A stretch of 64,000 bases of DNA from Planifilum fimeticola (GTDB lineage: Bacteria; Bacillota; Bacilli; Thermoactinomycetales; DSM-44946), in assembly GCF_003001905.1 (NCBI RefSeq), contig NZ_PVNE01000018.1, forward strand, positions 1 through 64,000. The letters run 5' to 3'. Below, in pieces: positions 44,045 through 52,764 of this stretch (its first letter is position 1; each line of letters starts with the position of its first letter). The notes beneath the pieces are model-generated. The model was not told the DNA's origin, made no database searches, and saw only the letters and a program-made list of their open reading frames with translations. Made by a program: the position numbers and the translations under genes.

Positions 44045-44670
44045 ACGAGCGTGAAATGCGGGCGGTGATCGAAGGGCTTCTGTTTGCCGCGGGGGATGAA
44101 GGGCTTCATCCGCGGGAACTGGCGGAAATTCTCGAGGTGGATGTTCAAACGGTGTTGGACACGGTCCGGAGGATGCAGGAGGAATGGAAGGAAGCGGGGC
44201 GGGGGCTGCAGATCGTGGAAGTGGCCAAGGTGTTTCAGTTGACCACGTTGCCGGAGTTCGCCCCCTATTTCGAGCGAATGGCCCGAAGCCCCAACCGATC
44301 CCAACTGAGCCGGGCGGCGCTGGAGACCCTGGCCATCATCGCCTACCGCCAGCCGATCACCCGGGCGGAGATTGAGGAGATCCGCGGGGTGAAGTGCGAC
44401 AAGACGATTCAATCCCTGCAGCGGAAGGGGTTGGTGAAGGAGGTGGGACGGGCCGAGGGGGTGGGGCGCCCCATTCTGTACGGAACGACGCGGGAGTTTC
44501 TGGAGTATTTTGGATTGAAACACATCGAGGAATTGCCGCTGCCCGACACCGTCCTCGACTGGATGGAATGGGAGGAAAAACGGCGAGATCTTTACCTTCG
44601 GTTGGGTGTGGAACCGAAGGAAAGAAGCGAATCGGAGAAAGAGATTGTGCCCGCTGACAGCGGGAAGTGA
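44041..44670 (+). CDS. scpB: Segregation and condensation protein B
   Basis: A 209-residue protein with two winged helices; IEGLLFAAGDEGLHPRELAEIL and LSRAALETLAIIAYRQPITRAEIEEIRGV are conserved ScpB blocks. It binds ScpA in the Smc complex that compacts and segregates the chromosome. TTG start within the scpA stop. Confidence 0.95.
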   Translation: MNEREMRAVIEGLLFAAGDEGLHPRELAEILEVDVQTVLDTVRRMQEEWKEAGRGLQIVEVAKVFQLTTLPEFAPYFERMARSPNRSQLSRAALETLAIIAYRQPITRAEIEEIRGVKCDKTIQSLQRKGLVKEVGRAEGVGRPILYGTTREFLEYFGLKHIEELPLPDTVLDWMEWEEKRRDLYLRLGVEPKERSESEKEIVPADSGK

Positions 44671-44672
44671 GC

Positions 44673-44709
44673 CCGCCTTTCCCGAAACTTCGGGAAAGGC
44701 GGTTTTTTT
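44673..44709 (+). terminator. Terminator of scpAB
   Basis: A 14-bp stem (CCGCCTTTCCCGAA / TTCGGGAAAGGCGG) followed by seven T. Confidence 0.92.
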
Positions 44710-44766
44710 GTTGCATGATCCGGCTTGCCTTTGCCAAAAATATTTCTGAATCGGAAGGTGTTGGGC

Positions 44767-45432
44767 ATGCATGTCCTCGGGTGGATTTTTTTCATATTGC
44801 TGGTTCTTTTGATCCTCATCCCCTTTACCACGTTGTCGATCCGGTTTCAATACCGCAGGGAAGGGACCGACGATGAGCTGGGAGTGACTGTTCGCTGGAT
44901 CGGGGGGTTGGTTCGCTTTCACTATTCCGTTCCCCTGTTGAAAAGGACGGAGCGGGGAGATCTCGCCGTCCGCCAGGAGTTGCGAACCGGAAAAGGGAAA
45001 ACCCTCACCGTCAAGAAGCGCAGGATCACCCCGGAAACGATTCTCCGGTCCCAAAAGCGCTTTCGGGTTCTCAGGAGGGGCGTGCGCAATCTGAATGACA
45101 CGATGCGCCGCTTTTTGAGGCATGTCACCTGCGAACGGTTGGAATGGGCCACCACCATCGGAACGGGTGACGCCGCCGAGACGGGAGTGCTCACGGGATT
45201 GGCCTGGGCGATCAAGACGACGTTCGTTTCGGTGGCGGGAAGGCATGTGCGGTGGGAGCGCCCTCCCGCGTTGAATGTCCGCCCTTCCTTCGAGGCAAAG
45301 CGCCTTGAGTCCAAACTGCTCTGCATAGTCCGGTTTCGCTTGGGGCATCTTATACTTGCCGTCACTCGCCTGTATCTAAATATGCGCAAAGGGAGTGAGG
45401 GGACATGGCGGAACACCCCCTTCAGGGCCTGA
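44767..45432 (+). CDS. ytfI: DUF2953 protein (YtfI-like)
   Basis: A 221-residue protein with one N-terminal membrane helix (about 4-24) and the DUF2953 core (HVTCERLEWATTIGTGDAAETGVLTGLAW). The family is sporulation-associated and neighbours ytfJ/gerW in bacilli, as here with a 28-base overlap. ATG at 44767. Function unknown. Confidence 0.82.
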   Translation: MHVLGWIFFILLVLLILIPFTTLSIRFQYRREGTDDELGVTVRWIGGLVRFHYSVPLLKRTERGDLAVRQELRTGKGKTLTVKKRRITPETILRSQKRFRVLRRGVRNLNDTMRRFLRHVTCERLEWATTIGTGDAAETGVLTGLAWAIKTTFVSVAGRHVRWERPPALNVRPSFEAKRLESKLLCIVRFRLGHLILAVTRLYLNMRKGSEGTWRNTPFRA

Positions 45433-45857
45433 TGACTACGGCGATGGAAAATCTGAAAGAGATGGTCGATGTGAACACGATCGTCGGGGATCCGGTGGAA
45501 ACTCCGGACGGCAGCATCATCATTCCCGTGTCCCGCGTCGGTTTCGGTTATGCGGCCGGGGGGACGGATTTTACGATGGACGATTCGGATAAGAGGAAAC
45601 GGCAATTGGATGAAGAGAAGCACGGAAAGGAAATGGGAGCCGATTTCCCCTTCGGCGGCGGGAGCGGGGGAGGGGTGTCGATCACGCCGGTGGCCTTCCT
45701 CGTAGTGGGTGAAAAGGGAATCCGCCTGCTCAACCTGGACGGACAGACCCACCTCCTCGACCGTTTGATCGATTTTGCCCCGGGATTGATGGAGCGACTG
45801 CAAGGAGCCGTCCGGGGAAAGAAGCGTTCGGAAGAACAACCCCGCATGGACATTTGA
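45405..45857 (+). CDS. gerW: Spore protein GerW (YtfJ family)
   Basis: A 150-residue protein: ENLKEMVDVNTIVGDPVETPDGSI (partly), IPVSRVGFGYAAGG and a Gly-rich GGGSGGGVSITPVAFLVV are the YtfJ/GerW blocks. It is a forespore protein needed for some germination responses. The start overlaps the DUF2953 gene; GTGAGGGG precedes it. Confidence 0.9.
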   Translation: MAEHPLQGLMTTAMENLKEMVDVNTIVGDPVETPDGSIIIPVSRVGFGYAAGGTDFTMDDSDKRKRQLDEEKHGKEMGADFPFGGGSGGGVSITPVAFLVVGEKGIRLLNLDGQTHLLDRLIDFAPGLMERLQGAVRGKKRSEEQPRMDI

Positions 45858-45875
45858 GATTCCGCGTCACGGAAA

Positions 45876-45918
45876 GGACCGATTCCCCGCAGGGAGGAAA
45901 ATCGGTCCGTTCGTTTTT
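45876..45918 (+). terminator. Terminator of gerW
   Basis: GGACCGATT and AATCGGTCC flank a 15-base loop; GTTCGTTTTTCG follows. Confidence 0.82.
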
Positions 45919-46020
45919 CGCCGGCCTGTCCGTCCCTTCTGGGGGCGGTTTTTTTGTGTTTCATAACCGGACTGGCCCGGCATATACATGTACAAAGTCC
46001 AGGCTGGGGTGGAGGATGGA

Positions 46021-47160
46021 ATGCGTCTCACATCGATTCGCTGGATGATGGTCCTGGTCCTGGTGCTGCCCCTGGCGTTCCATGCGGCATCGGCGGCCGC
46101 TCCTCCCGGACCGGAGGTGAGCGCCCGATCGGCGGCGCTTTTGGATGTGGCCTCGGGCCGGCTGTTGTATGAGAAAGATGCGCACCGCCGCATGCCCATT
46201 GCCAGCGTGACCAAGATCATGACCGCGATTGTGGCCATCGAACACGGAAATTTGTCCGAGAAGGTGACGGTCTCTTCCCGGGCCGAAGGGGTGGAGGGCT
46301 CCTCCATTTATTTGAAGGCGGGCGAGCGGATTCCCCTCGAGCACCTGCTGTACGGGCTGATGCTCCGGTCCGGAAACGATGCGGCGGTGGCGATTGCCGA
46401 ACATGTGGGCGGATCGGTGGAGGGCTTTGTCTACATGATGAATGAAAAGGCGGAATATCTGGGCTTGTCCGACACTCATTTTGCCAACCCCCACGGGTTG
46501 GATCATCCGGACCATTATTCGACGGCCGCCGATTTGGCCAGGCTGGCCGCGTACGCCATGAAAAATCCCGTGTTTCGTGAGATCGTGTCGACGGAGGTGA
46601 AAACCGTCCCTTGGCCGGGGGAGAAGTGGCACCGCAAGTGGTACAACAAAAACAAGATGCTCCGCTTTTACCGGTGGGCGGACGGTGTGAAAACCGGGTA
46701 CACCAAAAAGGCGCGGCGGACGCTGGTTTCCTCGGCGAACCGGGACGGCCGCCGCCTGGTCAGCGTCACCCTGAATGCACCGGACGACTGGAATGATTCA
46801 ATGCGCTTGTTTGAGTTCGGATTTCAAGAGTTTTCTCCCGTTCAGTTGGTGAAAAAGGGGCAAGCATTCGATTGGGCACGCGTGGCGGATGAGGAGGGCC
46901 GCGTGCTTCAGGCGGTGGCGGCATCGGAATTCGTCTATCCCCTGAGCGAGGACGAACGGCAGCAAATCCGGCTGGAGCCGGTGGTGACGCATCCGTTGGA
47001 CCGGGTGGGACGGGAAGGGAAGATGGTGGGCAATGTTCGCATCTATCTGGGGGACGAATTGATCGGGACGGTGCCCCTTTTGACGCGGTACGGAGAAGAA
47101 CCATCGGTATGGCGCCTCTTGCCTTCCGTGTTGCAGTATGTTTTTGGCAGAGGGGGTTGA
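46021..47160 (+). CDS. dacB: D-alanyl-D-alanine carboxypeptidase (DacB, PBP5*)
   Basis: A 379-residue PBP5-class enzyme. The signal peptide spans about 1-27 (cleavage near SAAAPP). S62-VTK65 is the SxxK motif, LRSGNDAA the SxN motif and GVKTGYTKKA the KTG motif. Upstream of spmAB it corresponds to mother-cell DacB, which lowers cortex cross-linking. ATG at 46021, 6 bases after GGAGG; a longer start at 45988 lacks a ribosome site. spmA begins 4 bases after the stop. Confidence 0.92.
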   Translation: MRLTSIRWMMVLVLVLPLAFHAASAAAPPGPEVSARSAALLDVASGRLLYEKDAHRRMPIASVTKIMTAIVAIEHGNLSEKVTVSSRAEGVEGSSIYLKAGERIPLEHLLYGLMLRSGNDAAVAIAEHVGGSVEGFVYMMNEKAEYLGLSDTHFANPHGLDHPDHYSTAADLARLAAYAMKNPVFREIVSTEVKTVPWPGEKWHRKWYNKNKMLRFYRWADGVKTGYTKKARRTLVSSANRDGRRLVSVTLNAPDDWNDSMRLFEFGFQEFSPVQLVKKGQAFDWARVADEEGRVLQAVAASEFVYPLSEDERQQIRLEPVVTHPLDRVGREGKMVGNVRIYLGDELIGTVPLLTRYGEEPSVWRLLPSVLQYVFGRGG

Positions 47161-47164
47161 GTCC

Positions 47165-47758
47165 TTGGTCAATCATATCTGGTTTTGGATGATATTGAGC
47201 GGCGTTGTGGCCGCCGTGGCTCAGGGCCGGGTGGAGCTGGTGACCCGGGCGGCGCTGACGGGGGCGAAGGAAGCGGTGGCGGTCTGCATCGGTTTGATCA
47301 GCATTCTCGTCTTCTGGATGGGCATGATGCGAATCGCTCAGGACGCCGGTCTGCTGGAGAAACTGGCCCGGCTGCTCCGCCCCGTGGTCCGTTTTTTGTT
47401 TCCGTCGGTCCCTCCGAACCACCCGGCCATGGGATACATCCTGAGCAACATCAGCGCCAATCTGTTCGGACTGGGAAACGCGGCAACCCCCATGGGCATC
47501 AAGGCGATGGAGGAACTGAAAAAGATGAACCCCGATTCGAAGACGGCGTCCCCGGCGATGTGCACGCTGCTCGCCCTGAACACCTCCGGCTTCACTCTGA
47601 TTCCCACGACCATCATCGGACTCAGGATGAAATACGGATCGGCGGATCCGACGGAAATCATCGGCACCACTCTGCTGGCCACGTTGTGTTCCACCCTGGT
47701 GGCCATCCTGTTGGATCGTTGGTTCCGGGCCAGGTATTTTCGTGGGCGAATGGAATAA
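47165..47758 (+). CDS. spmA: Spore maturation protein A
   Basis: A 197-residue nucleoside-recognition (Gate) domain membrane protein: MGYILSNISANLFGLGNAATPMGIKAMEEL is the conserved core (quoted here only as the stretch around residues 92-121) and LLALNTSGFTLIPTTIIGLR follows. TTG at 47165 gives the usual length. SpmA and SpmB are needed for spore core dehydration. Confidence 0.93.
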   Translation: MVNHIWFWMILSGVVAAVAQGRVELVTRAALTGAKEAVAVCIGLISILVFWMGMMRIAQDAGLLEKLARLLRPVVRFLFPSVPPNHPAMGYILSNISANLFGLGNAATPMGIKAMEELKKMNPDSKTASPAMCTLLALNTSGFTLIPTTIIGLRMKYGSADPTEIIGTTLLATLCSTLVAILLDRWFRARYFRGRME

Positions 47759-47784
47759 GGGGCCGTCGGGAGGGGTGAAGGAAA

Positions 47785-48321
47785 TTGGAATGGATCAATT
47801 GGATCTCCAAGATGATGATACCGGCGATCATTGTCTTCATCCCTCTTTACGCCGCCTATTTTCGCAAGGTTCCGGTTTATGAGAGTTTCGTCGAGGGGGC
47901 GAAGGAGGGCTTTCCCACCGCCGTGCAGATCATTCCCCACCTGGTGGGGATGATGGTGGCCGTTTCCATCTTCCGGGAAACGGGGGCGATGCAGTTTTAC
48001 CTGCAGCTTTTTCAGCCGGTTCTCTCTTTGTTCCATTTTCCCGAAGAGGCTTTTCCCCTGGCCCTGCTCCGCCCCATCTCGGGCGCCGGATCCCTTGCCT
48101 TCGTGGAGAGCATTTTTCGCGCCCACGGCCCGGATTCATATTTGGGCAGGCTGGTATCGACGATGCAGGGAAGCACCGACACCACCCTGTACGTATTGAC
48201 GGTGTACTTCGGCGCGGTGGGTATCCGACGCTCCCTGTACGCGGTAAAGGTGGGACTCCTGGCCGATTTGGCCGGCTTTCTGGCATCCTGGCTGATCGTG
48301 ACGCTGGTCTTCGGCGGCTGA
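47785..48321 (+). CDS. spmB: Spore maturation protein B
   Basis: A 178-residue Gate-domain membrane protein: IVFIPLYAAYFRKVPVYESF, GAKEGFPTAVQIIPHLVGM and MQGSTDTTLYVLTVYFGAVG match SpmB. Start is TTG after GGGGTGAAGG. Third gene of the dacB-spmA-spmB unit. Confidence 0.94.
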   Translation: MEWINWISKMMIPAIIVFIPLYAAYFRKVPVYESFVEGAKEGFPTAVQIIPHLVGMMVAVSIFRETGAMQFYLQLFQPVLSLFHFPEEAFPLALLRPISGAGSLAFVESIFRAHGPDSYLGRLVSTMQGSTDTTLYVLTVYFGAVGIRRSLYAVKVGLLADLAGFLASWLIVTLVFGG

Positions 48322-48368
48322 TTTGTCATTCTCATCGGGATTGGCTAAGATGAGGATGAGGTGAGAAG

Positions 48369-49094
48369 ATGGAACGGCTGCAGAAGGTCATCGCCCGAGC
48401 GGGAGTTGCGTCCCGTCGGAAGAGCGAGGAGCTGATCCTCCAGGGTCAGGTGAAGGTGAACGGGGAGACGGTCACCACGCTGGGCGTGAAGGTGGACCCG
48501 CTCCGGGACAGGATCGAGGTTGGAGGGAAGCCGATCCGTTTGCCGCGGATGCGGCTTTTTGCCTTTTACAAGCCCCGGGGGGTGATTACCAGCATGTCGG
48601 ATCCCCGGGGGAGGCCGGTGGTGGCCGATTACTTCCGGGACATCCCCGAGCGGGTGTTTCCGGTGGGAAGGCTGGATTATGACACCGAAGGTCTCCTGCT
48701 CGTCACCAATGACGGGGATCTGGCGAATCTCCTGATGCATCCCCGGTATGGGGTGGAAAAATGGTATCGCGCCACCGTCCAGGGGGATCCGACCGAAGAG
48801 GCGTTGGAGAGGCTGAGAGGAGGGGTCCGGCTGGAGGACGGATGGACAGCCCCCGCCAAAGTGCGTCGGATTCGTCGGGGAAAGGAGCATACCGTCCTGG
48901 AGCTCGTGATTCACGAAGGACGGAATCGGATCGTCCGCCGGATGTGCGAGGCGGTGGGCCATCCGGTCCGCCGTTTGATTCGGACGCGTTTTGCCTTTGT
49001 AACCCTGAAGGGTCTTTCCCCGGGGACTTATCGGGAGCTCACCCGAGAGGAGATTGAGCGCCTTCGCTCATCTTTCAAACAATCTTCAAAATGA
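48369..49094 (+). CDS. rluB: 23S rRNA pseudouridine synthase (RluB/YpuL)
   Basis: A 241-residue RsuA-family enzyme. An S4 RNA-binding domain (1-60, ERLQKVIARAGVASRRKSEELI) precedes the catalytic domain with GRLDYDTEGLLLVTNDGDLA carrying the catalytic Asp. It would make pseudouridine 2605 (E. coli numbering) of 23S rRNA. Location after spmB matches ypuL. Confidence 0.93.
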   Translation: MERLQKVIARAGVASRRKSEELILQGQVKVNGETVTTLGVKVDPLRDRIEVGGKPIRLPRMRLFAFYKPRGVITSMSDPRGRPVVADYFRDIPERVFPVGRLDYDTEGLLLVTNDGDLANLLMHPRYGVEKWYRATVQGDPTEEALERLRGGVRLEDGWTAPAKVRRIRRGKEHTVLELVIHEGRNRIVRRMCEAVGHPVRRLIRTRFAFVTLKGLSPGTYRELTREEIERLRSSFKQSSK

Positions 49095-49121
49095 TTTTTT
49101 AGTCTCGTTTCCCCCCTGAGA

Positions 49122-49127
49122 TATAAT
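49122..49127 (+). promoter_or_regulatory. -10 element of the res operon
   Basis: TATAAT 55 bases before resB, with only a poor -35 (TTAGTC) 17 bases upstream, as expected for a promoter that needs an activator such as ResD. Confidence 0.45.
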
Positions 49128-49181
49128 GGATCGTAAAGGCGCCTTTTCCCAAAATGTCCCGGTCGGGAGAGGGTCGGCACC

Positions 49182-50822
49182 ATGCCGAGGGCGCGGAGGA
49201 AGCGGGGGGTGGGAGCGTTGGATAACACAAAATGCGAATGCGGGCACACCAATCCCTTTGGCACGGTATTGTGCGAGTCCTGCGGCAAGCCCCTCGATGA
49301 AAAAGACGGACAAGAAACCCGGTCGCTGGATATGCGCTATGAGGGAGCGGCGCGGCGTTCCCAGACGCGGAATCGCGGGCTGATCGACAAAGTTTGGGGT
49401 TTCTTCTCCTCGGTCAAGGTGGCGGTCGCGCTGATCCTGATTACCTTGGCGGTATCCATCTTGGGAACGATTCTTCCCCAGGAGCAGTACATCCCCTCCG
49501 CCCGTCCCGATGTGTATTATCCGCAACAGTACGGGGTGGTGGGGGAGATTTATTATAAATTGGGCTTGTCCGACCTGTATTCCTCCTGGCCCTTCCGCCT
49601 GCTGATCGGCCTGATCGGAGTGTCCCTGGTGGTTTGCAGCTTGGATCGGGTGGTCCCTCTGTATCGGGCTTTGAAGAATCAGCGGGTGACGAAGGATCCC
49701 ATCTTTCTCACGCGTCAGCGGATCCATGCGCAGCGGGAGATGACGGAGAAGGAAGGAATCGCCCTGATGGACCGGTTGGCGGAAAGGCTTTCCCGGAAGC
49801 GATACCACATTCGCCGGGAAGGGGCTGCCCTGCTGGCGGAAAAGGGGCGCTTCAGCCGTTGGGGACCCTATATCAACCACGTCGGACTGATCATCTTTTT
49901 GATCGGGATTCTGCTGCTCAGGGTCCCGGGTTTCTATCTGAACGAGTTTGTGTTCGTACGGGAAGGGGAGACCAAGCCGGTTCCCCAAACCCCCTATTAT
50001 GTCAAAAACGAGGCGGCTTCCGTGGTGTTTTACGATCCGGAGGAATTGCCTCCGGATGCGGCCGGAAGCGGACAGCCCGTGGTCAAGCAGTATGAGACGA
50101 AGGCGGTGCTGTTTACAAAGGATCCGGAGACCGGCGAATTGGAGCCGGTTCACCGCCAAACGATCCGGGTGAACCATCCGCTGAAGTATCAGGACGTTGA
50201 GCTGTTTCAATCCGACTTTCAAACCAAGTTGAAGGGACTCGAATTGTCCGTCCGGGACAGGAAGACGGGAAAAACCATCGGAAGCTTCACGGTGGATCTC
50301 GATAATCCGAAATTCCGCAAGTCCTACCGTTTGCCCGGTGGTGCCGAAGTGCGCATTTTGGAGTATTTCCCTGACTTTGCGATGGAAGAGAACCGCCCGA
50401 TCACCCTTTCGGAGGAGCCCAACCGGCCGGCCTTCGTGTTTGAGCTGAAAACACCCGAGCTGAAGGAGCCGGAGAAATCCTGGGTGATCGCCGGCACGAA
50501 CATGGATGAGGTTCAAAAGGAGAACCGGTACGAAATCGAACTGGCAAAGATTCAAACCGTCAACCAGTCGGGGCTGATCGTTCGCCAGCAGAAGGGAACA
50601 CCGATCATTTTCACCGGTGCGGTGATTTTCGTGATCGGTCTGGCCATCGGGTTCTACTGGCAGCACCGAAGGGTTTGGATTCGCTGGAAGGAGGGCATCT
50701 TGTATCTAGGTGCCCATACCAACAAGAACTGGTTCGGGTTCAGGAGAGAACTGGAGCAGGCCGCAGAGGGGACGGATCTTCGGCTTGTTTTTCCGACCAG
50801 CGGTAGGAGGGAAAACGGATGA
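49182..50822 (+). CDS. resB: Cytochrome c biogenesis protein ResB (Ccs1 family)
   Basis: A 546-residue protein. An N-terminal zinc ribbon (CECGHTNPFGTVLCESCGK) is followed by membrane helices at about 79-99, 131-150 and 233-252, a long extracytoplasmic domain and a last helix near 475-495. VALILITLAVSILGTILPQ is the Ccs1/ResB signature. With ResC it delivers and attaches heme to apocytochrome c. ATG at 49182 or TTG at 49218 are both possible; the latter has a very strong G-rich ribosome site. resA, which precedes resB in B. subtilis, is missing. Confidence 0.9.
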   Translation: MPRARRKRGVGALDNTKCECGHTNPFGTVLCESCGKPLDEKDGQETRSLDMRYEGAARRSQTRNRGLIDKVWGFFSSVKVAVALILITLAVSILGTILPQEQYIPSARPDVYYPQQYGVVGEIYYKLGLSDLYSSWPFRLLIGLIGVSLVVCSLDRVVPLYRALKNQRVTKDPIFLTRQRIHAQREMTEKEGIALMDRLAERLSRKRYHIRREGAALLAEKGRFSRWGPYINHVGLIIFLIGILLLRVPGFYLNEFVFVREGETKPVPQTPYYVKNEAASVVFYDPEELPPDAAGSGQPVVKQYETKAVLFTKDPETGELEPVHRQTIRVNHPLKYQDVELFQSDFQTKLKGLELSVRDRKTGKTIGSFTVDLDNPKFRKSYRLPGGAEVRILEYFPDFAMEENRPITLSEEPNRPAFVFELKTPELKEPEKSWVIAGTNMDEVQKENRYEIELAKIQTVNQSGLIVRQQKGTPIIFTGAVIFVIGLAIGFYWQHRRVWIRWKEGILYLGAHTNKNWFGFRRELEQAAEGTDLRLVFPTSGRRENG

Positions 50823-52024
50823 ATACATGGATGGAGAACTTGCTCCTTCTCACCTTTGTCGCGTATGGGCTGGCTTCCGTCGCCTTTGCCGTTGCGGTTG
50901 TCGGGAGGAAACGGAGGAGCGGGGAGGAGAATCACGTTCGTCGGTGGGGAAAGGCCGGGATTGTGCTGAGCATTGCCGGTGCGGCCATTCAGGTGATGTT
51001 TATCATCAGCCGCTTTTTTGTCGGCGGCCGTTCCATCGCCAGCAGCATGTTCGAATTTACCGCGTTTTTGGCCTTTGCCCTCGTCTTGGCATTTATTCTG
51101 ATCTATTATCTCTACCGCACCCCCACCCTGGGAGCCTTTGTCCTTCCGCTGGCGGTGATCCTTCTGGCTTACGCTTCCGTTTTCCCGAAGGAAGTTCGTC
51201 CTTTGATCCCCGCCCTGCAGAGTTATTGGCTCCATATTCACGTGACGATGGCGGCCCTCGGGGAAGGGGCTTTCGCCGTCGGATTCATCGCCGGGCTGAT
51301 TTATTTGATCCGGGTCGTCGGAAGCCAGCGCAATACGGCCCATGCGCGCTATTTGGAGCTGACGCTGGTTCTGTTGGTATTGTTCGTGGGTTATATTCTC
51401 GTGAGCTTCCTTTTTGCCGGCCTCGGTTATGAGGCTGCCATCCAACATCCGGTAAACGGCGAAACCAACCTGCAGGAGTACTCCCTGCCCCCCCTGATCG
51501 GTCCTGCAGGAGGGGAAGTGGTGAAGATGGATCCCTTCCTGGGGTTGGACCGTCCGCTGTTTGAAGCGCCCTCCTGGATGAAGGGGGAGAAGGCGGCGAG
51601 CAAGTTGAACACGGTATTTTGGTCTCTCATCGCCGGGCTTATCCTCTACGGTCTGTTCCGGGCGCTGTTCCGGAAGCGGATCAGCGAATTCCTCCATCCT
51701 TTGGTGAAGAATCTCGATCCGGAGATGGTGGATGAAATCGCCTACCGGGCCATTGCCATCGGTTTCCCGATCTTCACCCTGGGCGGGCTGGTTTTCGCAT
51801 CGATCTGGGCCCATTATGCCTGGGGACGCTTCTGGGGCTGGGATCCAAAGGAAGTGTGGGCCCTCATCACCTGGCTCTTTTACAGCGCCTATCTGCATCT
51901 GCGCCTGTCCCGGGGATGGATCGGTCTGAAGTCCTCCTGGATGGCCGTGGGCGGTTTTGTGATTCTCATGTTTAATCTGATTGCCATCAACTTGGTGTTT
52001 GCAGGTCTTCATTCTTACGCATAA
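50819..52024 (+). CDS. resC: Cytochrome c biogenesis protein ResC (CcsA family)
   Basis: A 401-residue protein with about eight helices. The heme-handling WWD-type segment is WGRFWGWDPKEVWALITWL (about 340-358), and His residues flank it (HYAWG upstream, LHLRLSRGW downstream). It forms the heme channel with ResB. It overlaps resB by 4 bases. Confidence 0.94.
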   Translation: MNTWMENLLLLTFVAYGLASVAFAVAVVGRKRRSGEENHVRRWGKAGIVLSIAGAAIQVMFIISRFFVGGRSIASSMFEFTAFLAFALVLAFILIYYLYRTPTLGAFVLPLAVILLAYASVFPKEVRPLIPALQSYWLHIHVTMAALGEGAFAVGFIAGLIYLIRVVGSQRNTAHARYLELTLVLLVLFVGYILVSFLFAGLGYEAAIQHPVNGETNLQEYSLPPLIGPAGGEVVKMDPFLGLDRPLFEAPSWMKGEKAASKLNTVFWSLIAGLILYGLFRALFRKRISEFLHPLVKNLDPEMVDEIAYRAIAIGFPIFTLGGLVFASIWAHYAWGRFWGWDPKEVWALITWLFYSAYLHLRLSRGWIGLKSSWMAVGGFVILMFNLIAINLVFAGLHSYA

Positions 52025-52047
52025 AGGATTTTCCGTGAGGTGAGACC

Positions 52048-52764
52048 ATGGACAGGGAAAAACGAATCCTGGTCGTAGACGATGAGGATCGGATCCGCAG
52101 GCTGCTTCGCATGTATCTGGAGCGGGAGGGCTTTCAGATCGAAGAGGCGGAGGACGGGGAAAAGGCTTTGAACATGGCCCTTTCCCAGGACTATGATCTG
52201 ATCATTCTGGATTTGATGCTCCCGGGGATGGACGGATTGGATGTATGCAGGAGGATTCGCGACAAGAAGGCCACACCGATCATCATGTTGACCGCCAGGG
52301 GGGAAGAAGTGAACCGGGTGGAGGGGTTTGAGGTGGGCACCGATGACTACGTGGTGAAACCCTTCAGCCCCCGGGAACTGGTTCACCGGGTGAAGGCGGT
52401 ATTGCGCCGCTCTTCTGCAACCGCCTTTTTGACCACCGACACGGAGACCCGCAATGTGATCGTTTTTCCCAACCTGACCATCGATCACGACGCCCATGAG
52501 GTGCGGGCCGACGGAAAGAAGGTGTCGCTGACGCCGAAGGAGTACGAGTTGCTCCATTATCTGGCCCGTTCTCCCTCCAAGGTGTTCACCCGGGAGGAAC
52601 TGCTCAGGGACGTGTGGCATTACGAGTTTTTCGGCGATCTCCGCACCGTCGATACGCACATCAAGCGGCTCCGGGAAAAACTGAACAAGGCTTCCCCCGC
52701 CGCCGCGGCGATGATCACCACGGTGTGGGGAGTAGGCTATAAGCTTGAGGTGCCGAAGGAGTGA
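52048..52764 (+). CDS. resD: Response regulator ResD
   Basis: A 238-residue OmpR-family regulator. The receiver domain has DDED (11-14), the phosphorylated Asp55 in LDLMLPGMDG and Lys in VVKPFSP; the winged-helix domain spans about 138-236 (LTPKEYELLHYLARSP, RTVDTHIKRLREKL). ResD controls aerobic and anaerobic respiration genes. It overlaps resE by 4 bases. Confidence 0.93.
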   Translation: MDREKRILVVDDEDRIRRLLRMYLEREGFQIEEAEDGEKALNMALSQDYDLIILDLMLPGMDGLDVCRRIRDKKATPIIMLTARGEEVNRVEGFEVGTDDYVVKPFSPRELVHRVKAVLRRSSATAFLTTDTETRNVIVFPNLTIDHDAHEVRADGKKVSLTPKEYELLHYLARSPSKVFTREELLRDVWHYEFFGDLRTVDTHIKRLREKLNKASPAAAAMITTVWGVGYKLEVPKE